From contig CAYXYF010000007.1 of assembly GCA_964469265.1 (NCBI GenBank), positions 22,137-86,136 of the forward strand: a DNA stretch of 64,000 nt, read 5' to 3'. A program made the translations under genes and the position numbers. The DNA comes from JAEYZS01 sp964469265 (GTDB lineage Bacteria > Bdellovibrionota > Bdellovibrionia > Bdellovibrionales > JAEYZS01). The notes beneath the pieces are model-generated. The model was not told the DNA's origin. It saw only the letters and a list, made by a program, of their open reading frames with translations, and did no database searches. Each line of letters opens with the position of its first letter. The first letter of the stretch is position 1. Of the stretch, positions 50,393 through 60,001 are shown piece by piece.

Positions 50393-51247
50393 ATGAAAAT
50401 TATAGTTTTGATATTTTTACTAATAAGTAAGGTTGCAGCAGCCGATCTTGAAATAATATCTCCTCAAAATCACCAATGGTTAAATTACCACTCGGAGATT
50501 AAAGGCCTCCCCTTGATTATTGAAGGGCGCACAACAGAGATCATTTCTAACAATGAAGTTAATTTATTTTTTAACGGCAGGAAATTCGATATCGACATTG
50601 ATAAAAAAGGACGGTTTAAAGCAGAAATCAGCCTAGACACGATCCGACCAATGACGGAAAATGAAATTAGAGTCGTATCTCTAAAGCACGGCACAAAAGT
50701 TGGAGAACAATCAATTAAAGTATACTGTTGCTCTCACTCTAATTTTGGATTTTTTTCAAAACTTAAGCCGAACACAACACAACTTATGGTTGTGCGCGAT
50801 ACTAACAAAGAATTAGACGGCACAACCGTAAATATTCCAACAGAGAGTATCACTGGGCCCGCAAATATTTTTATTTCTATAAAGCTAGACGGACCAGCTA
50901 TTTCAAGATCAAAATACTCCCCACTCGGCCTTCCGATATCTATCGGTTTCCAGGGAGACTATCACTCTTCAGAAAAGATAGAGTATGGCTTAGTAACTCA
51001 TTTCGATACTCCGAGAGATGGCTTTGGCGAACCTATTTCAGAGTTCAATTGGCGCAACCGAGAAAACTACGATCTTGATTGGAGTAAAGTGGATTTAAAG
51101 GACTACAAATTAGTAGTCCTAGCTTATGATGGGAAATGGAAAGAACTCCCATCTATTAAGAAGAAGGAAAATAAAGTTTACTTTAAACTTCCGCGCAACC
51201 ATAGCTTTGATCGTTTCTTACCTGCCGCAGTCCTAAAAGAGGAGTAA
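50393..51247 (+). CDS. Secreted protein with an Ig-like N-terminal domain, function unknown
   Basis: About 284 residues from the ATG at 50393, where a signal peptide begins (MKIIVLIFLLISKVAAA). An ATG at 50369 gives a longer form. Residues about 20-110 read as a beta-sandwich (LEIISPQNHQWLNYHSEIKG, PLIIEGRTTEI, GRFKAEISLDTIRPMTENEI), like bacterial Ig or Big domains. Two adjacent cysteines (VYCCSHS) follow, then a second beta-rich domain with ZU5-like or C-terminal sheet pattern (VNIPTESITGPANIFISIKL). It lies 47 bp after the broken M15 gene and may share its transcript. Confidence 0.8.
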   Translation: MKIIVLIFLLISKVAAADLEIISPQNHQWLNYHSEIKGLPLIIEGRTTEIISNNEVNLFFNGRKFDIDIDKKGRFKAEISLDTIRPMTENEIRVVSLKHGTKVGEQSIKVYCCSHSNFGFFSKLKPNTTQLMVVRDTNKELDGTTVNIPTESITGPANIFISIKLDGPAISRSKYSPLGLPISIGFQGDYHSSEKIEYGLVTHFDTPRDGFGEPISEFNWRNRENYDLDWSKVDLKDYKLVVLAYDGKWKELPSIKKKENKVYFKLPRNHSFDRFLPAAVLKEE

Positions 51248-51273
51248 CTAACCCCACGGACCTACCAATTATG

Positions 51274-54200
51274 TTAAATAGAACGACGGTACTTTCCACC
51301 GACCTCGTACAATGCATTTGTCATCTGACCTAGGGAACAATATCTTGCAGCTTCCATAAGAGCTTCAAAAGTATTTTCTCCCTTAAGCGCAGTTTGACGG
51401 AGGCGCGCAAGGTGCTTGTCTGCAACCTTAGCGTGCTTATCATGATAAGCCTTGAGATTCTTTAACTGTGATTGCTTTTCTTCTGTAGAAGCTCTTGCAA
51501 GCTCAATGGTCGGAGACCTGTATCCTTCTTTTAAAGTCTTCGGATCAATGAAGGTATTGACTCCAATGATTGGAAGTTTACCAGAATGCTTCAGGGATTC
51601 GTAATAGTAAGACTCATCTTGGATCTTGCTGCGTTGGTATTGGGTTTCCATTGCGCCCAACACTCCACCACGATCGTTGAGTCTTAAAAATTCTTCAAGG
51701 ACAGCCTCTTCGACAAGGTCGGTGAGTTCTTCAAAAAAGTAGGATCCTTGCAATGTATTTTCATTAACCGCAGGGCCAAACTCTTTATTAATGATCATCT
51801 GAATCGCCATTGCACGCCTTACTGATTCTTCAGTCGGCGTTGTAATGGCTTCATCGTAGGCATTCGTATGAAGAGAGTTACAGTTATCATAAATAGCAAT
51901 TAATGCCTGAAGCGTTGTTCTGATATCATTAAAGTCAATCTCTTGAGCATGAAGAGATCTTCCTGATGTTTGAATATGGTATTTGAGTTTTTGTGACCTT
52001 TCATTTGCGCCATAGACATTCTTCATTGCAATAGCCCAGATTCTTCTCGCAACCCGACCTAGAACAGAATATTCAGGATCTAATCCATTACTAAAGAAGA
52101 AGGAAAGATTCGGAGCAAAATCATCAATTTTCATTCCACGGGATAAATAATACTCAACATATGTAAATCCATTAGAAAGAGTAAACGCGATCTGACTTAT
52201 TGGGTTAGCACCCGCCTCGGCGATATGATACCCCGAGATACTGACCGAATAAAAGTTTCGAACTTTTTTCTTAATAAAGTAATCCTGAATATCTCCCATC
52301 ATTTTTAATGCAAAGTCTGTTGAGAATATACAGGTATTTTGCGCTTGATCTTCCTTTAAAATATCAGCCTGTACGGTTCCACGAACCGTGGAGAGCACCA
52401 CATCTCGTACTTCGGCAAACTCTTCAGGAGTTAAAACACGCCCCAACTTTTCTTCTTGAGTTTTAATCTGCTGATCCATTGCTGCATTCATAAAGAATGC
52501 AAGAATAATCGGTGCAGGACCGTTGATTGTCATACTCACTGATGTCTGCGGATCACAAAGATCGAATCCATCTAATAGCTTCTTCATGTCCTCTAAAGTA
52601 CAAATCGAAACTCCGCTCTCTCCCACTTTTCCATATATATCGGGTCTAAGATCAGGGTCTTCCCCATATAAAGTGACACTATCAAAAGCAACGGATAAGC
52701 GCTTTGCTTGATCGTCTTTAGACAAATAATGAAATCTTCTATTGGTTCTCTCGGGGGTTCCCTCTCCTGCGAACTGACGTTTTGGATCTTCACCGTCTCG
52801 TTTTAAAGGAAATACCCCTGCGGTATACGGAAATTCACCCGGAACATTTTCGAGCTTTAAGAACTTGTATCGCTCACCCCAATCATTGTACTGAGGAATA
52901 ACGACTCGCTTAATCTGTATTCCACTGAGAGAAACTTTTTTTAACGGTTGCTCAATGACTCTGTCGCGGACTTTATAAGAATAAACATCACCAGAGTATT
53001 TTTCTTGGAACTTATCCCACCCTTCAAGAGACTCAAGATCATGCGGGTTTAAGGTTTTAGATTTTTCAGCATAAGCTTTTTCTAGTTCATCCTTAAGGTG
53101 TGGAACAACTTCTTTTGATTTTGATAGTGCATAAAGCTCTGATGCCGTCTTTGCATTCTGCGCAACTTCCTTTTTATAGCCACGGACGGACTGAACAATT
53201 TGAGAGAGATAGTTTTTTCTCTCAGACGGAATCAATATTTGCTTTTGCGTTGATCTTAAGGAATCTTTTATATCTTGCGATAGTTTATAGCTTAGTCCCT
53301 TTTCCGCCACAGAGTCTGACACTTTAAAGAATAACTTGTTAACGCCTTCGTCATTAAACTGCGAAGCCTGAGTTAAAAAGACAGGAAGGTCGTCATCTTC
53401 TCCCTCATGGAACAACTTTCGTGATCTTCTGTACTGTTTGCGAACATCTCGGAGTGCATCCAATGAACCTTTTCTATCCGCCTTGTTGATTGCAATAATA
53501 TCTGCAAAATCGATCATATCGATTTTCTCAAGCTGTGATTGCGCTCCAAACTCTGAGGTCATCACATAAAGAGAAACATCAGAAAGCTCAGTAATAGCTC
53601 CATCGCCCTGACCAATACCAGATGTTTCCGCGATGATAAGATCAAATTGTCCGGACTCTTTTGCAAAATCTAAAATCTGCGGAAGTGAGCTTGAAATTTC
53701 TCGGCCAGAGCCTCGAGACGCCACCGAGCGCATAAAAGCTCTATCGTTTTCAAGAGAGTTCATACGAATCCGGTCGCCTAACAGCGCTCCACCCGTTTTG
53801 CGCTTTGTAGGATCAACACAGAATGCCCCGATACGAATGTTATCAAAGCAATATAAAAATCTTTGGATAAGCTCGTCCACAAGACTGGATTTCCCTGCTC
53901 CGCCTGTTCCTGTTATTCCCAGCACCACTGGAGCATGCTTAACTTTCGGAGATAACTTTACTTTAGAGTTTTTTCCTTCATCAGTGGCAGTGACATGAAG
54001 ACCCAAGTCCTTTTCATAAATAAGCTTTGCAATTAAAGGATTGTCCGCACCTGAGGGTTTCTTTTTTGGGTTTGCTTCCAAAATATCAAAGTCACAACCT
54101 TTAACGATGGTCTCAATCATGCCTTCAAGACCGAGCCTTCTACCATCGTCGGGATGAAAGATCTGCGAAATCCCGTAGGCTTCTAGTTCTTCTTTTTCAG

Positions 54201-54510
54201 AGTGAACGATAACGCCACCGCCGCCACCATAGATTCTGACATAGTCTGCGCCTGCTTGATCTAAAAGATCGCGCATGTACTTGAAGAACTCCATGTGGCC
54301 GCCTTGATAAGAGCTGATGCAAATGCCTTGTGCGGACTCTTGAAGTGCCGCTCTCACAATATCTTGAACAGAGCGGTTGTGACCAAGGTGAATCACCTCA
54401 CAACCTGCATCCTGCAATATCCGTCGCATAATATTAATTGAAGCATCATGACCATCAAAGAGCGATGCTGCGGTTATTATTCGAATATTGTTCGTCGGCT
54501 TATATGACAT
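51274..54510 (-). CDS. icmF: Fused isobutyryl-CoA mutase IcmF
   Basis: A 1078-residue product of normal fused length. The N-terminal B12-binding domain carries SLFDGHDASINIMRRIL and AAQGICISSYQGG-like sequence. A MeaB/MeaI-type GTPase follows, with P-loop GITGTGGAGKSSLVDEL (about residues 208-224) and INKADRKGS. The C-terminal half is the mutase catalytic barrel (YGEDPDLRPDIYGKVGESGVS, SVSISGYHIAEAGANPISQ). It interconverts isobutyryl-CoA and butyryl-CoA using adenosylcobalamin, with the G domain as built-in chaperone. It is last in a run with crotonase and 3-hydroxyacyl-CoA dehydrogenase, pointing to short-chain and branched acyl-CoA use. Confidence 0.95.
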   Translation of the reverse strand: MSYKPTNNIRIITAASLFDGHDASINIMRRILQDAGCEVIHLGHNRSVQDIVRAALQESAQGICISSYQGGHMEFFKYMRDLLDQAGADYVRIYGGGGGVIVHSEKEELEAYGISQIFHPDDGRRLGLEGMIETIVKGCDFDILEANPKKKPSGADNPLIAKLIYEKDLGLHVTATDEGKNSKVKLSPKVKHAPVVLGITGTGGAGKSSLVDELIQRFLYCFDNIRIGAFCVDPTKRKTGGALLGDRIRMNSLENDRAFMRSVASRGSGREISSSLPQILDFAKESGQFDLIIAETSGIGQGDGAITELSDVSLYVMTSEFGAQSQLEKIDMIDFADIIAINKADRKGSLDALRDVRKQYRRSRKLFHEGEDDDLPVFLTQASQFNDEGVNKLFFKVSDSVAEKGLSYKLSQDIKDSLRSTQKQILIPSERKNYLSQIVQSVRGYKKEVAQNAKTASELYALSKSKEVVPHLKDELEKAYAEKSKTLNPHDLESLEGWDKFQEKYSGDVYSYKVRDRVIEQPLKKVSLSGIQIKRVVIPQYNDWGERYKFLKLENVPGEFPYTAGVFPLKRDGEDPKRQFAGEGTPERTNRRFHYLSKDDQAKRLSVAFDSVTLYGEDPDLRPDIYGKVGESGVSICTLEDMKKLLDGFDLCDPQTSVSMTINGPAPIILAFFMNAAMDQQIKTQEEKLGRVLTPEEFAEVRDVVLSTVRGTVQADILKEDQAQNTCIFSTDFALKMMGDIQDYFIKKKVRNFYSVSISGYHIAEAGANPISQIAFTLSNGFTYVEYYLSRGMKIDDFAPNLSFFFSNGLDPEYSVLGRVARRIWAIAMKNVYGANERSQKLKYHIQTSGRSLHAQEIDFNDIRTTLQALIAIYDNCNSLHTNAYDEAITTPTEESVRRAMAIQMIINKEFGPAVNENTLQGSYFFEELTDLVEEAVLEEFLRLNDRGGVLGAMETQYQRSKIQDESYYYESLKHSGKLPIIGVNTFIDPKTLKEGYRSPTIELARASTEEKQSQLKNLKAYHDKHAKVADKHLARLRQTALKGENTFEALMEAARYCSLGQMTNALYEVGGKYRRSI

Positions 54511-54521
54511 CTTTTCCTACT

Positions 54522-55289
54522 TTATGAAAAATTCGGTTTTCGCTTTTCTAAGAAGGCTCCGATGCCTTCTTTATGCTCGGGCGTTTTAAATAAGTTAGAA
54601 AATTCTTGAGCTTCAATTTTTAAACCATCGGTAAGGGTTAAATCAAAACCGCTATTAATTGACTTCTTTGCATGAGCAATAGCAAGAGGACCATTTTTTA
54701 AAATCTTATTTGCAGACTCCAACGCAGTATCTATTAAATTGTCGCTGACCTTGTTAATAAGCCCTATAGAAAGGGCTTCTTGGGCATCAATATGTTGACC
54801 TGAAAAAATAAGCTCGCGAGCTTTATTGAGGCCAACAAGCCTTGAGAGCCTTTGCGTTCCACCAAAACCTGGAAGCAATCCTAAACCCACTTCTGGAAGT
54901 CCAAACTTTGCCCTAGGACTTGCAATTAAGAAATCACAGGAAAGCGCTAGTTCTAATCCACCACCTAAGGCAAAACCATTGATGGCTCCGATTACAACCT
55001 GAGGTAAACTCTCTATTCGAGAGAAAACATTTTGGCCTTTCTTTGCAAACTCCTGTGCTGCCGGAGCATCCAATGTGTTGATCTCTTTTAAGTCTGCGCC
55101 TGCAACAAAGGCTTTCTCTCCGTTACCAGTAAGAATAATAACTCGTACGCTTCGATCTTCTGCAACCTGTTTAAAATAGTTATCTAAATCATTGAGGACT
55201 GACGAATTTAATGCGTTCAAAGCCTCGGGGCGATTGAGGGTAACGATAGTCACTTTGTCTTTTTTTTCGATAATTAAATTTTGGCTCAT
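54522..55289 (-). CDS. Enoyl-CoA hydratase (crotonase family)
   Basis: About 255 residues from the ATG at 55289, which has AGAGG upstream. The frame to 55364 would overlap the previous gene. Oxyanion-hole motifs are AFVAGADLKEI and INGFALGGGLELALSCD, and the catalytic Glu region is GLPEVGLGLLPGFGGTQRL (both glutamates of a hydratase are present). It hydrates crotonyl-CoA-type substrates. It sits between the dehydrogenase (13 bp) and icmF (11 bp), so the three are one transcript. Confidence 0.93.
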   Translation of the reverse strand: MSQNLIIEKKDKVTIVTLNRPEALNALNSSVLNDLDNYFKQVAEDRSVRVIILTGNGEKAFVAGADLKEINTLDAPAAQEFAKKGQNVFSRIESLPQVVIGAINGFALGGGLELALSCDFLIASPRAKFGLPEVGLGLLPGFGGTQRLSRLVGLNKARELIFSGQHIDAQEALSIGLINKVSDNLIDTALESANKILKNGPLAIAHAKKSINSGFDLTLTDGLKIEAQEFSNLFKTPEHKEGIGAFLEKRKPNFS

Positions 55290-55302
55290 AGAATGCCTCT
55301 TC

Positions 55303-56160
55303 TTACATTGAATTATAGTTATAAAAACCGCGTCCTGATTTTTTACCAAGCCAGCCAGCTTCAACGTATTTTTTCAGTAACGGACACGGCCGGTATTTTG
55401 TATCACCAAGCTCCGTATGAAGAACTTCCATAATTGCAAGACACGTATCTAATCCGATAAAGTCTGCAAGGGTGAGAGGGCCCATGGGTTGGTTTGTTCC
55501 TAACTTCATTGCAGAGTCAATGGATTCTGCATCGGCAATGCCCTCATACAAGGCGTAAACTGCTTCGTTAATCATTGGCATCAAAATTCGGTTTACAATA
55601 AATCCTGGCATATCACGGGATTCAACAAAAGTTTTCCCCATTTTTTCAGCAAGATTTCTTGTTATTTGAAACGTTTCATCAGAGGTTTGTAATCCTTTAA
55701 TTCCTTCAACCAGTTTCATGAGCGGCACAGGATTCATAAAATGCATACCTGCAACGTTTTGTGGTTTTGAAGTTGCCGACGCAATTTTCGTAATGGAGAT
55801 AGAAGATGTATTAGAACATAATATCGTCTCTGGTGAGGTTGCTTTATCAAGCTCGTTAAAGATCTTTAATTTAAGATCAAGATTCTCCGTCGCGGCTTCA
55901 ATCACGAATTGACAGCTTTTAAAATCAGCCATCTTAGTAGATGTTTTAATGCGATCCAGAAGTTGTTTCTTATCCGCCTCTGTCATTGTTTCTTTTTTGA
56001 CAAAGCGATCACAACTTTTTGAGATCGTAGTTAATCCCTTTTCTAAAGCAGCCTCAGAAATATCGTACATAATAACATTAAGCCCGATACTTGCTGCGAC
56101 TTGCGCAATACCGTTACCCATTTGACCGGCTCCGACAACTCCGACTGTTTTAATATCCAT
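55303..56160 (-). CDS. 3-hydroxybutyryl-CoA dehydrogenase
   Basis: A 285-residue NAD-dependent enzyme. The nucleotide site is GVVGAGQMGNGIAQVAASIG with Asp in VIMYDIS. Active-site motifs are CSNTSSISITKIA and GMHFMNPVPLMKLVEGI (catalytic His). The C-terminal domain shows RDMPGFIVNRILMPMINEAV and GTNQPMGPLTLADFIGLD. It oxidises 3-hydroxyacyl-CoA made by the adjacent hydratase. AAGGAAAAGG precedes the ATG. Confidence 0.94.
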   Translation of the reverse strand: MDIKTVGVVGAGQMGNGIAQVAASIGLNVIMYDISEAALEKGLTTISKSCDRFVKKETMTEADKKQLLDRIKTSTKMADFKSCQFVIEAATENLDLKLKIFNELDKATSPETILCSNTSSISITKIASATSKPQNVAGMHFMNPVPLMKLVEGIKGLQTSDETFQITRNLAEKMGKTFVESRDMPGFIVNRILMPMINEAVYALYEGIADAESIDSAMKLGTNQPMGPLTLADFIGLDTCLAIMEVLHTELGDTKYRPCPLLKKYVEAGWLGKKSGRGFYNYNSM

Positions 56161-56184
56161 ACCTTTTCCTTTTAAGTTCGTTTT

Positions 56185-57279
56185 CTAGAAAATTGATAAT
56201 GATCGGACTTTCCATACCAGCAAGTATTGATCATCATTAATTGAAACTCCGTCTTCTCTATTTTTGATTGCCCACAAATAAAGATTAGAAGTTTGAAGCT
56301 CATTAGAAAGTCCAAGTCCAACGATATATCTAAATACGCGATCGCCGTGAACCAAAGAGTCTGGATCGTACTCTTCATACCTTGCGTATCCCATAAGACC
56401 TTTTGTGATCGGATGGCCAACATCTACGTGCCAATTCCAAAATGCTTTCTTTAACTCTTCGCCTGGAGTTTGTTCAAAGCTTTTCTGTTCACGCCCAACA
56501 AATCCTTCCAGCAAAACGCTGAGCCTACGATACTCAAATGATACAAACATATTTGCATAAGTGTATTCAAACTCTGGATCCGTGTTGCTCTGCGATTGGT
56601 AGTTTCCGTTGGACATCGAGATGGCGGCCTCTATGCCAGAGTTATTCTTCCAACCGACCACACCTGTATGCCAGATCTTTCCGTCTTTATCAGGTCCATT
56701 TTCACCGTTATGAATTGCAGCCTGAGTATAAAAGTAGTTGTGAGAAACAAAGTATGAAATACCGTAGTCTCTTAAACCAAAGTTTTGAGTTTGATATGAG
56801 GTGTCCTCGCCACCATAGAACAGAGTTCGAGGAAAAACCCATTCGGACTCTCGGCGGTTCCCTTCCCAACCGAATCGCAAAGGAATTACCCCAGCCTTTA
56901 CGGTTCCATAGCGCGAATCAAATTGACCGTAGGCTTCGAAAAATCCGATGTCGTCATAACCTGCGATCATGGTGGGATCCGTTGAATCACGGCGCAGTCT
57001 CATATTGTGATTAATTAAACTATTTTGTCCAATCCCAAAGTGCGCAGAAAGATCACCACCCATCTTCCAAGAAAAGAAAAAATAACTTCGGTCTAATTCA
57101 AAGTTGTTGGTTTGACCTTCTGTTGAAATAATTCGAGGTTGGATGAGGATATCAGAAATCGAAAGGTTGCCGATGAGTTCTTTTCTTTGAAAATCCTCTT
57201 TGTTCGCGTACGAACGCACGCTTCCAAAGATGCTCATAAAAAGAGCACAAAAACTAATGGATAGGACGAAAAACCTCAT
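56185..57279 (-). CDS. Outer-membrane beta-barrel (porin-like) protein
   Basis: A 364-residue product with a signal peptide (about 1-25). The rest is alternating aromatic beta-strands (FELDRSYFFFSWKMG, FFEAYGQFDSRYGTVKAGVIPLRFG, YISYFVSHNYFYTQAAIHNG-like), and it ends with Phe (VWKVRSLSIF), as barrels that use BAM do. It resembles phosphate-selective porin O/P-type barrels in layout, but I cannot name the family. It lies 24 bp before the dehydrogenase gene on the same strand. It might admit substrates for that pathway, which is inference. Confidence 0.82.
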   Translation of the reverse strand: MRFFVLSISFCALFMSIFGSVRSYANKEDFQRKELIGNLSISDILIQPRIISTEGQTNNFELDRSYFFFSWKMGGDLSAHFGIGQNSLINHNMRLRRDSTDPTMIAGYDDIGFFEAYGQFDSRYGTVKAGVIPLRFGWEGNRRESEWVFPRTLFYGGEDTSYQTQNFGLRDYGISYFVSHNYFYTQAAIHNGENGPDKDGKIWHTGVVGWKNNSGIEAAISMSNGNYQSQSNTDPEFEYTYANMFVSFEYRRLSVLLEGFVGREQKSFEQTPGEELKKAFWNWHVDVGHPITKGLMGYARYEEYDPDSLVHGDRVFRYIVGLGLSNELQTSNLYLWAIKNREDGVSINDDQYLLVWKVRSLSIF

Positions 57280-57298
57280 TCTTAAGGCGTATCACGGT

Positions 57299-58042
57299 TT
57301 AGTCGGACTTCTCAAGGCTTTTTAATCTGTTAAACGACTCAGCCATTTGATTTCTAACCAGTTTTTTTAATTCATGGCGCTGATCAAATGTATAATTTTT
57401 TGTTTCAATCGGCGGTAGAATTTCGATATAAACGGGGTGCCTATTTTCTAATCTAAAATAAAGATCCTTCTTCGGCATAACGTCGTAAGCGCCATATATA
57501 ACCACAGGGACGATAGGACACTCTGAGTCTATCCCTAAAACAAATGGGCCACTCTTAAACTCGCCAAGCTCGTTTTTAGATTGGCGCGTCCCTTCAGCAG
57601 CGAGGATAAAGGATTGGCCTGTTTTACTCATGCGTCCGTGGGCTTTCTTCAATGTTGAAATCGCATCATCACGATTGCCACGATTAATTTTTAGCACGCC
57701 CGCTAAGGACATGGCTTGACCAAAAATTGGAATTTTAAATAGCTCTTTTTTAGCACCAAAGCGAATGGATTTTTTAACGTATGAAAGTACGATAGGAATA
57801 TCCATTAAGCTGATATGGTTGAAAACAAATAGGCAGGGCTCGGCAGGCTCGTTCTCGTTTCCCTTTCCATGTATTTCTGTGCGGCTTAAAAATAAGACGA
57901 TGCGCGCCCAAATATAGATGGCTCTATCCACCTGCGATTTTAGACCAGTAAAAACAAGCAGCATAACAATGCCAGCAAAAAAGATTGTTGTGAGACCAGC
58001 TGTCAGGGCGGCAATAAAACCTAAGAATCGAAGTAAAATCAT
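57299..58042 (-). CDS. 1-acyl-glycerol-3-phosphate acyltransferase (PlsC family)
   Basis: A 247-residue product with two N-terminal hydrophobic helices. The acyltransferase motifs are FNHISLMDIPIVL (H-x4-D catalytic) and AAEGTRQSKNELGEFKSGPF (EGTR). It makes phosphatidic acid from lysophosphatidic acid at the inner membrane. Its ATG overlaps the stop of the preceding gene by 4 bp. It is upstream of the porin-like gene by 19 bp. Confidence 0.92.
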   Translation of the reverse strand: MILLRFLGFIAALTAGLTTIFFAGIVMLLVFTGLKSQVDRAIYIWARIVLFLSRTEIHGKGNENEPAEPCLFVFNHISLMDIPIVLSYVKKSIRFGAKKELFKIPIFGQAMSLAGVLKINRGNRDDAISTLKKAHGRMSKTGQSFILAAEGTRQSKNELGEFKSGPFVLGIDSECPIVPVVIYGAYDVMPKKDLYFRLENRHPVYIEILPPIETKNYTFDQRHELKKLVRNQMAESFNRLKSLEKSD

Positions 58043-59121
58043 TTTCCAAATAACCTCAAACGTGCGGCATCCTTTTGTCGTTTTTTATATTGGTCGTGAG
58101 CCTGCGCTCCAGACAGATTTCCGATATAGCTTTCATAATCTAATACTTGTACTTCATACGGAAAAAAGAACCGAATTTGTTTTCCGCCCAGATCCACTTC
58201 AATGAGTTGTCGTGAGATGAATTTCATAAAACGATAATCTGAGGCTGAAAAAGCATTTTCTTTAACCTTAAACTCTGCGCGGGCTTCATTCTCATTTAAC
58301 TTTTCTTTCAGAAGTGTGCTGATGTCTGCATCTGCACTCACCTCTTCCATGACTTCTAACAATAAATTTAATGGGTATAAGTTATTGTGAGATTGCTCAG
58401 GCATGACGTTTGGAAAACTAACAATATTTTCTCTTAATAAAAAATCAATAACACGGAAAGAATCATAAATATTTTTGGTTACGATACGAATACCTAGGCG
58501 GTCTAATAAATTAATCGCAACAGCTTGCTTCTTTGACAGAAGTTTAATCACACTGCTTGAAGTTCTCTTAAACGGCTTAACCTCAAACTTATACAAACTA
58601 ATTGAAGAGTCACCCTTGCCAAGCCTTACCCCTAAAGCAGGATCTTCTAAGAAATGCCCGCGATATCTTTTTAACACCTGATCTTGGATTTCGTGGGAGA
58701 ACTGACTAAACAAATCATTTTTAACGTGAGCATAAGCGTGCATGATCTTAAGAATCGCACAGGCCCATTGTTGTTTGGAAATTTCTTCTGTCTCAAATTC
58801 CGAAACATCACTTGCAACGACAAGAAGGTTTCCAGGCTCTCCCAGGAGGGAGGGGTCAGCAAGTTCATCTGGGATTTTTTCGTGGGCTTCTGTGAGGTGT
58901 TCTCTTAAAATCGATACCGATCGCCGATGCATACCCCAGAGTTCTTCTAAGTCATCGGGATTTGAAGTATCAAATCCGTAGGACTTTATAAATCGGTTGG
59001 CAGCGTCGAGGTTAGGAATTTCAAGACGCATAAAATCCAACGCTGAGTCACCCGCTAAGACCGTCCTTAAGTTTTGATCAGATATGGATTTGGATATGGA
59101 ATTATAAAAATTAAGCCCCAT
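58039..59121 (-). CDS. Conserved hypothetical protein (possibly TIGR04552-type)
   Basis: A 360-residue soluble product with no signal or membrane helix. It opens with a mostly helical part and has a central NLLDRLGIRIVTKNIYDSFRVIDFLL, which recalls the DxxGxRI strand of RelA/SpoT nucleotidyltransferases, but the rest of that fold is not evident. The C-terminal LIEVDLGGKQIRFFFPYEVQVLDYES is well ordered. I recall a family of about this length restricted to delta-type bacteria (TIGR04552) but cannot confirm membership. It is coupled to the acyltransferase gene by a 4-bp ATGA overlap. Confidence 0.7.
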   Translation of the reverse strand: MGLNFYNSISKSISDQNLRTVLAGDSALDFMRLEIPNLDAANRFIKSYGFDTSNPDDLEELWGMHRRSVSILREHLTEAHEKIPDELADPSLLGEPGNLLVVASDVSEFETEEISKQQWACAILKIMHAYAHVKNDLFSQFSHEIQDQVLKRYRGHFLEDPALGVRLGKGDSSISLYKFEVKPFKRTSSSVIKLLSKKQAVAINLLDRLGIRIVTKNIYDSFRVIDFLLRENIVSFPNVMPEQSHNNLYPLNLLLEVMEEVSADADISTLLKEKLNENEARAEFKVKENAFSASDYRFMKFISRQLIEVDLGGKQIRFFFPYEVQVLDYESYIGNLSGAQAHDQYKKRQKDAARLRLFGK

Positions 59122-59177
59122 TTTTTAAATGTAGGCCTAATTTATAGGGATGTCTAATTGATTTCAGGGAAATTTGA

Positions 59178-59738
59178 TCAGTTGGAAACAATAGAGTACT
59201 GAACAGGCACACTGAAACTTCCGAGGTAATTAGCTCCGTCGAAAGTGACTTGTCCTACAAAGTTCTGTCCATAGATTCTTCCGTGGATAGCTACTGCACC
59301 ACCGTCTTCAAAAACAACTGAAATTTCGTCACCATTTCGTGATCCGTAAATTGCGGTGATACCTTCACTTTGCGGTCCTAGTAAATAGGCATCTGGCGGC
59401 GAAGAAGGATGTTCGTAAAATCTTAATCCAACATAAGTAGTGTTTGGATCTAATTGATTTCCAACAAACCGAAGCCTCATAATAATACTATTTAAAAAGT
59501 AGTTTTTATTAGCACCCATAAATGCACTACCCACTGAAGCAGGATTCTGGTTCTGAGAGTCCAGAACAACTTCTTGATACTGAGGAGTATTTAATAAGTT
59601 CCAACCGTAAACAGTACTGTTTACCCCACTATTATTTGTACCTCGAGTAAGGCGCGTGCTGTTGTCTTTCTTCTCTGCACATGCAACAAGGTTAAGACCT
59701 ACAAAAACCACCACTAAGGCTATCAATAATTTTTTCAT
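59178..59738 (-). CDS. Small lipoprotein, function unknown
   Basis: A 186-residue product with lipobox LNLVACAEKKD (Cys at about 20) and GGAG before the ATG. A Ser/Thr/Asn-rich linker precedes a beta-rich domain (about 60-186: YFLNSIIMRLRFVG, TYVGLRFYEH, GGAVAIHGRIYGQNFVGQVTF). No family is recognised. It stands alone downstream of a 263-bp promoter region shared with the divergent receiver-PilZ gene. Confidence 0.8.
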   Translation of the reverse strand: MKKLLIALVVVFVGLNLVACAEKKDNSTRLTRGTNNSGVNSTVYGWNLLNTPQYQEVVLDSQNQNPASVGSAFMGANKNYFLNSIIMRLRFVGNQLDPNTTYVGLRFYEHPSSPPDAYLLGPQSEGITAIYGSRNGDEISVVFEDGGAVAIHGRIYGQNFVGQVTFDGANYLGSFSVPVQYSIVSN

Positions 59739-60001
59739 AATCGTTCTCCTACAATAGATATAGGCAATGACGGTGCCATACAGAGATGGCTTTAATCTCT
59801 TTTGATCTAAAAAATACGCGACTTCGCTGACCCAGTAACGTTTTTTGCACTCATCTATAAAGAAGCTAGACGTGTCTCACTTTGCAACACTTTAACAACA
59901 TTCTTCGTCAGAAACCGATACCATAGACTTAAATAAATCTAGCCCTTAGGTGATGTTAAGAATTACCAAGGGCCTGTCGAAAAGACTAAAGAGGTAGCAC
60001 G

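Noticed and set aside
56538..57014. 158-codon plus-strand frame inside the porin-like gene
   Set aside because: Antisense shadow of a gene with signal peptide and barrel pattern. Its product is rich in Arg/Cys/His as expected of a shadow.
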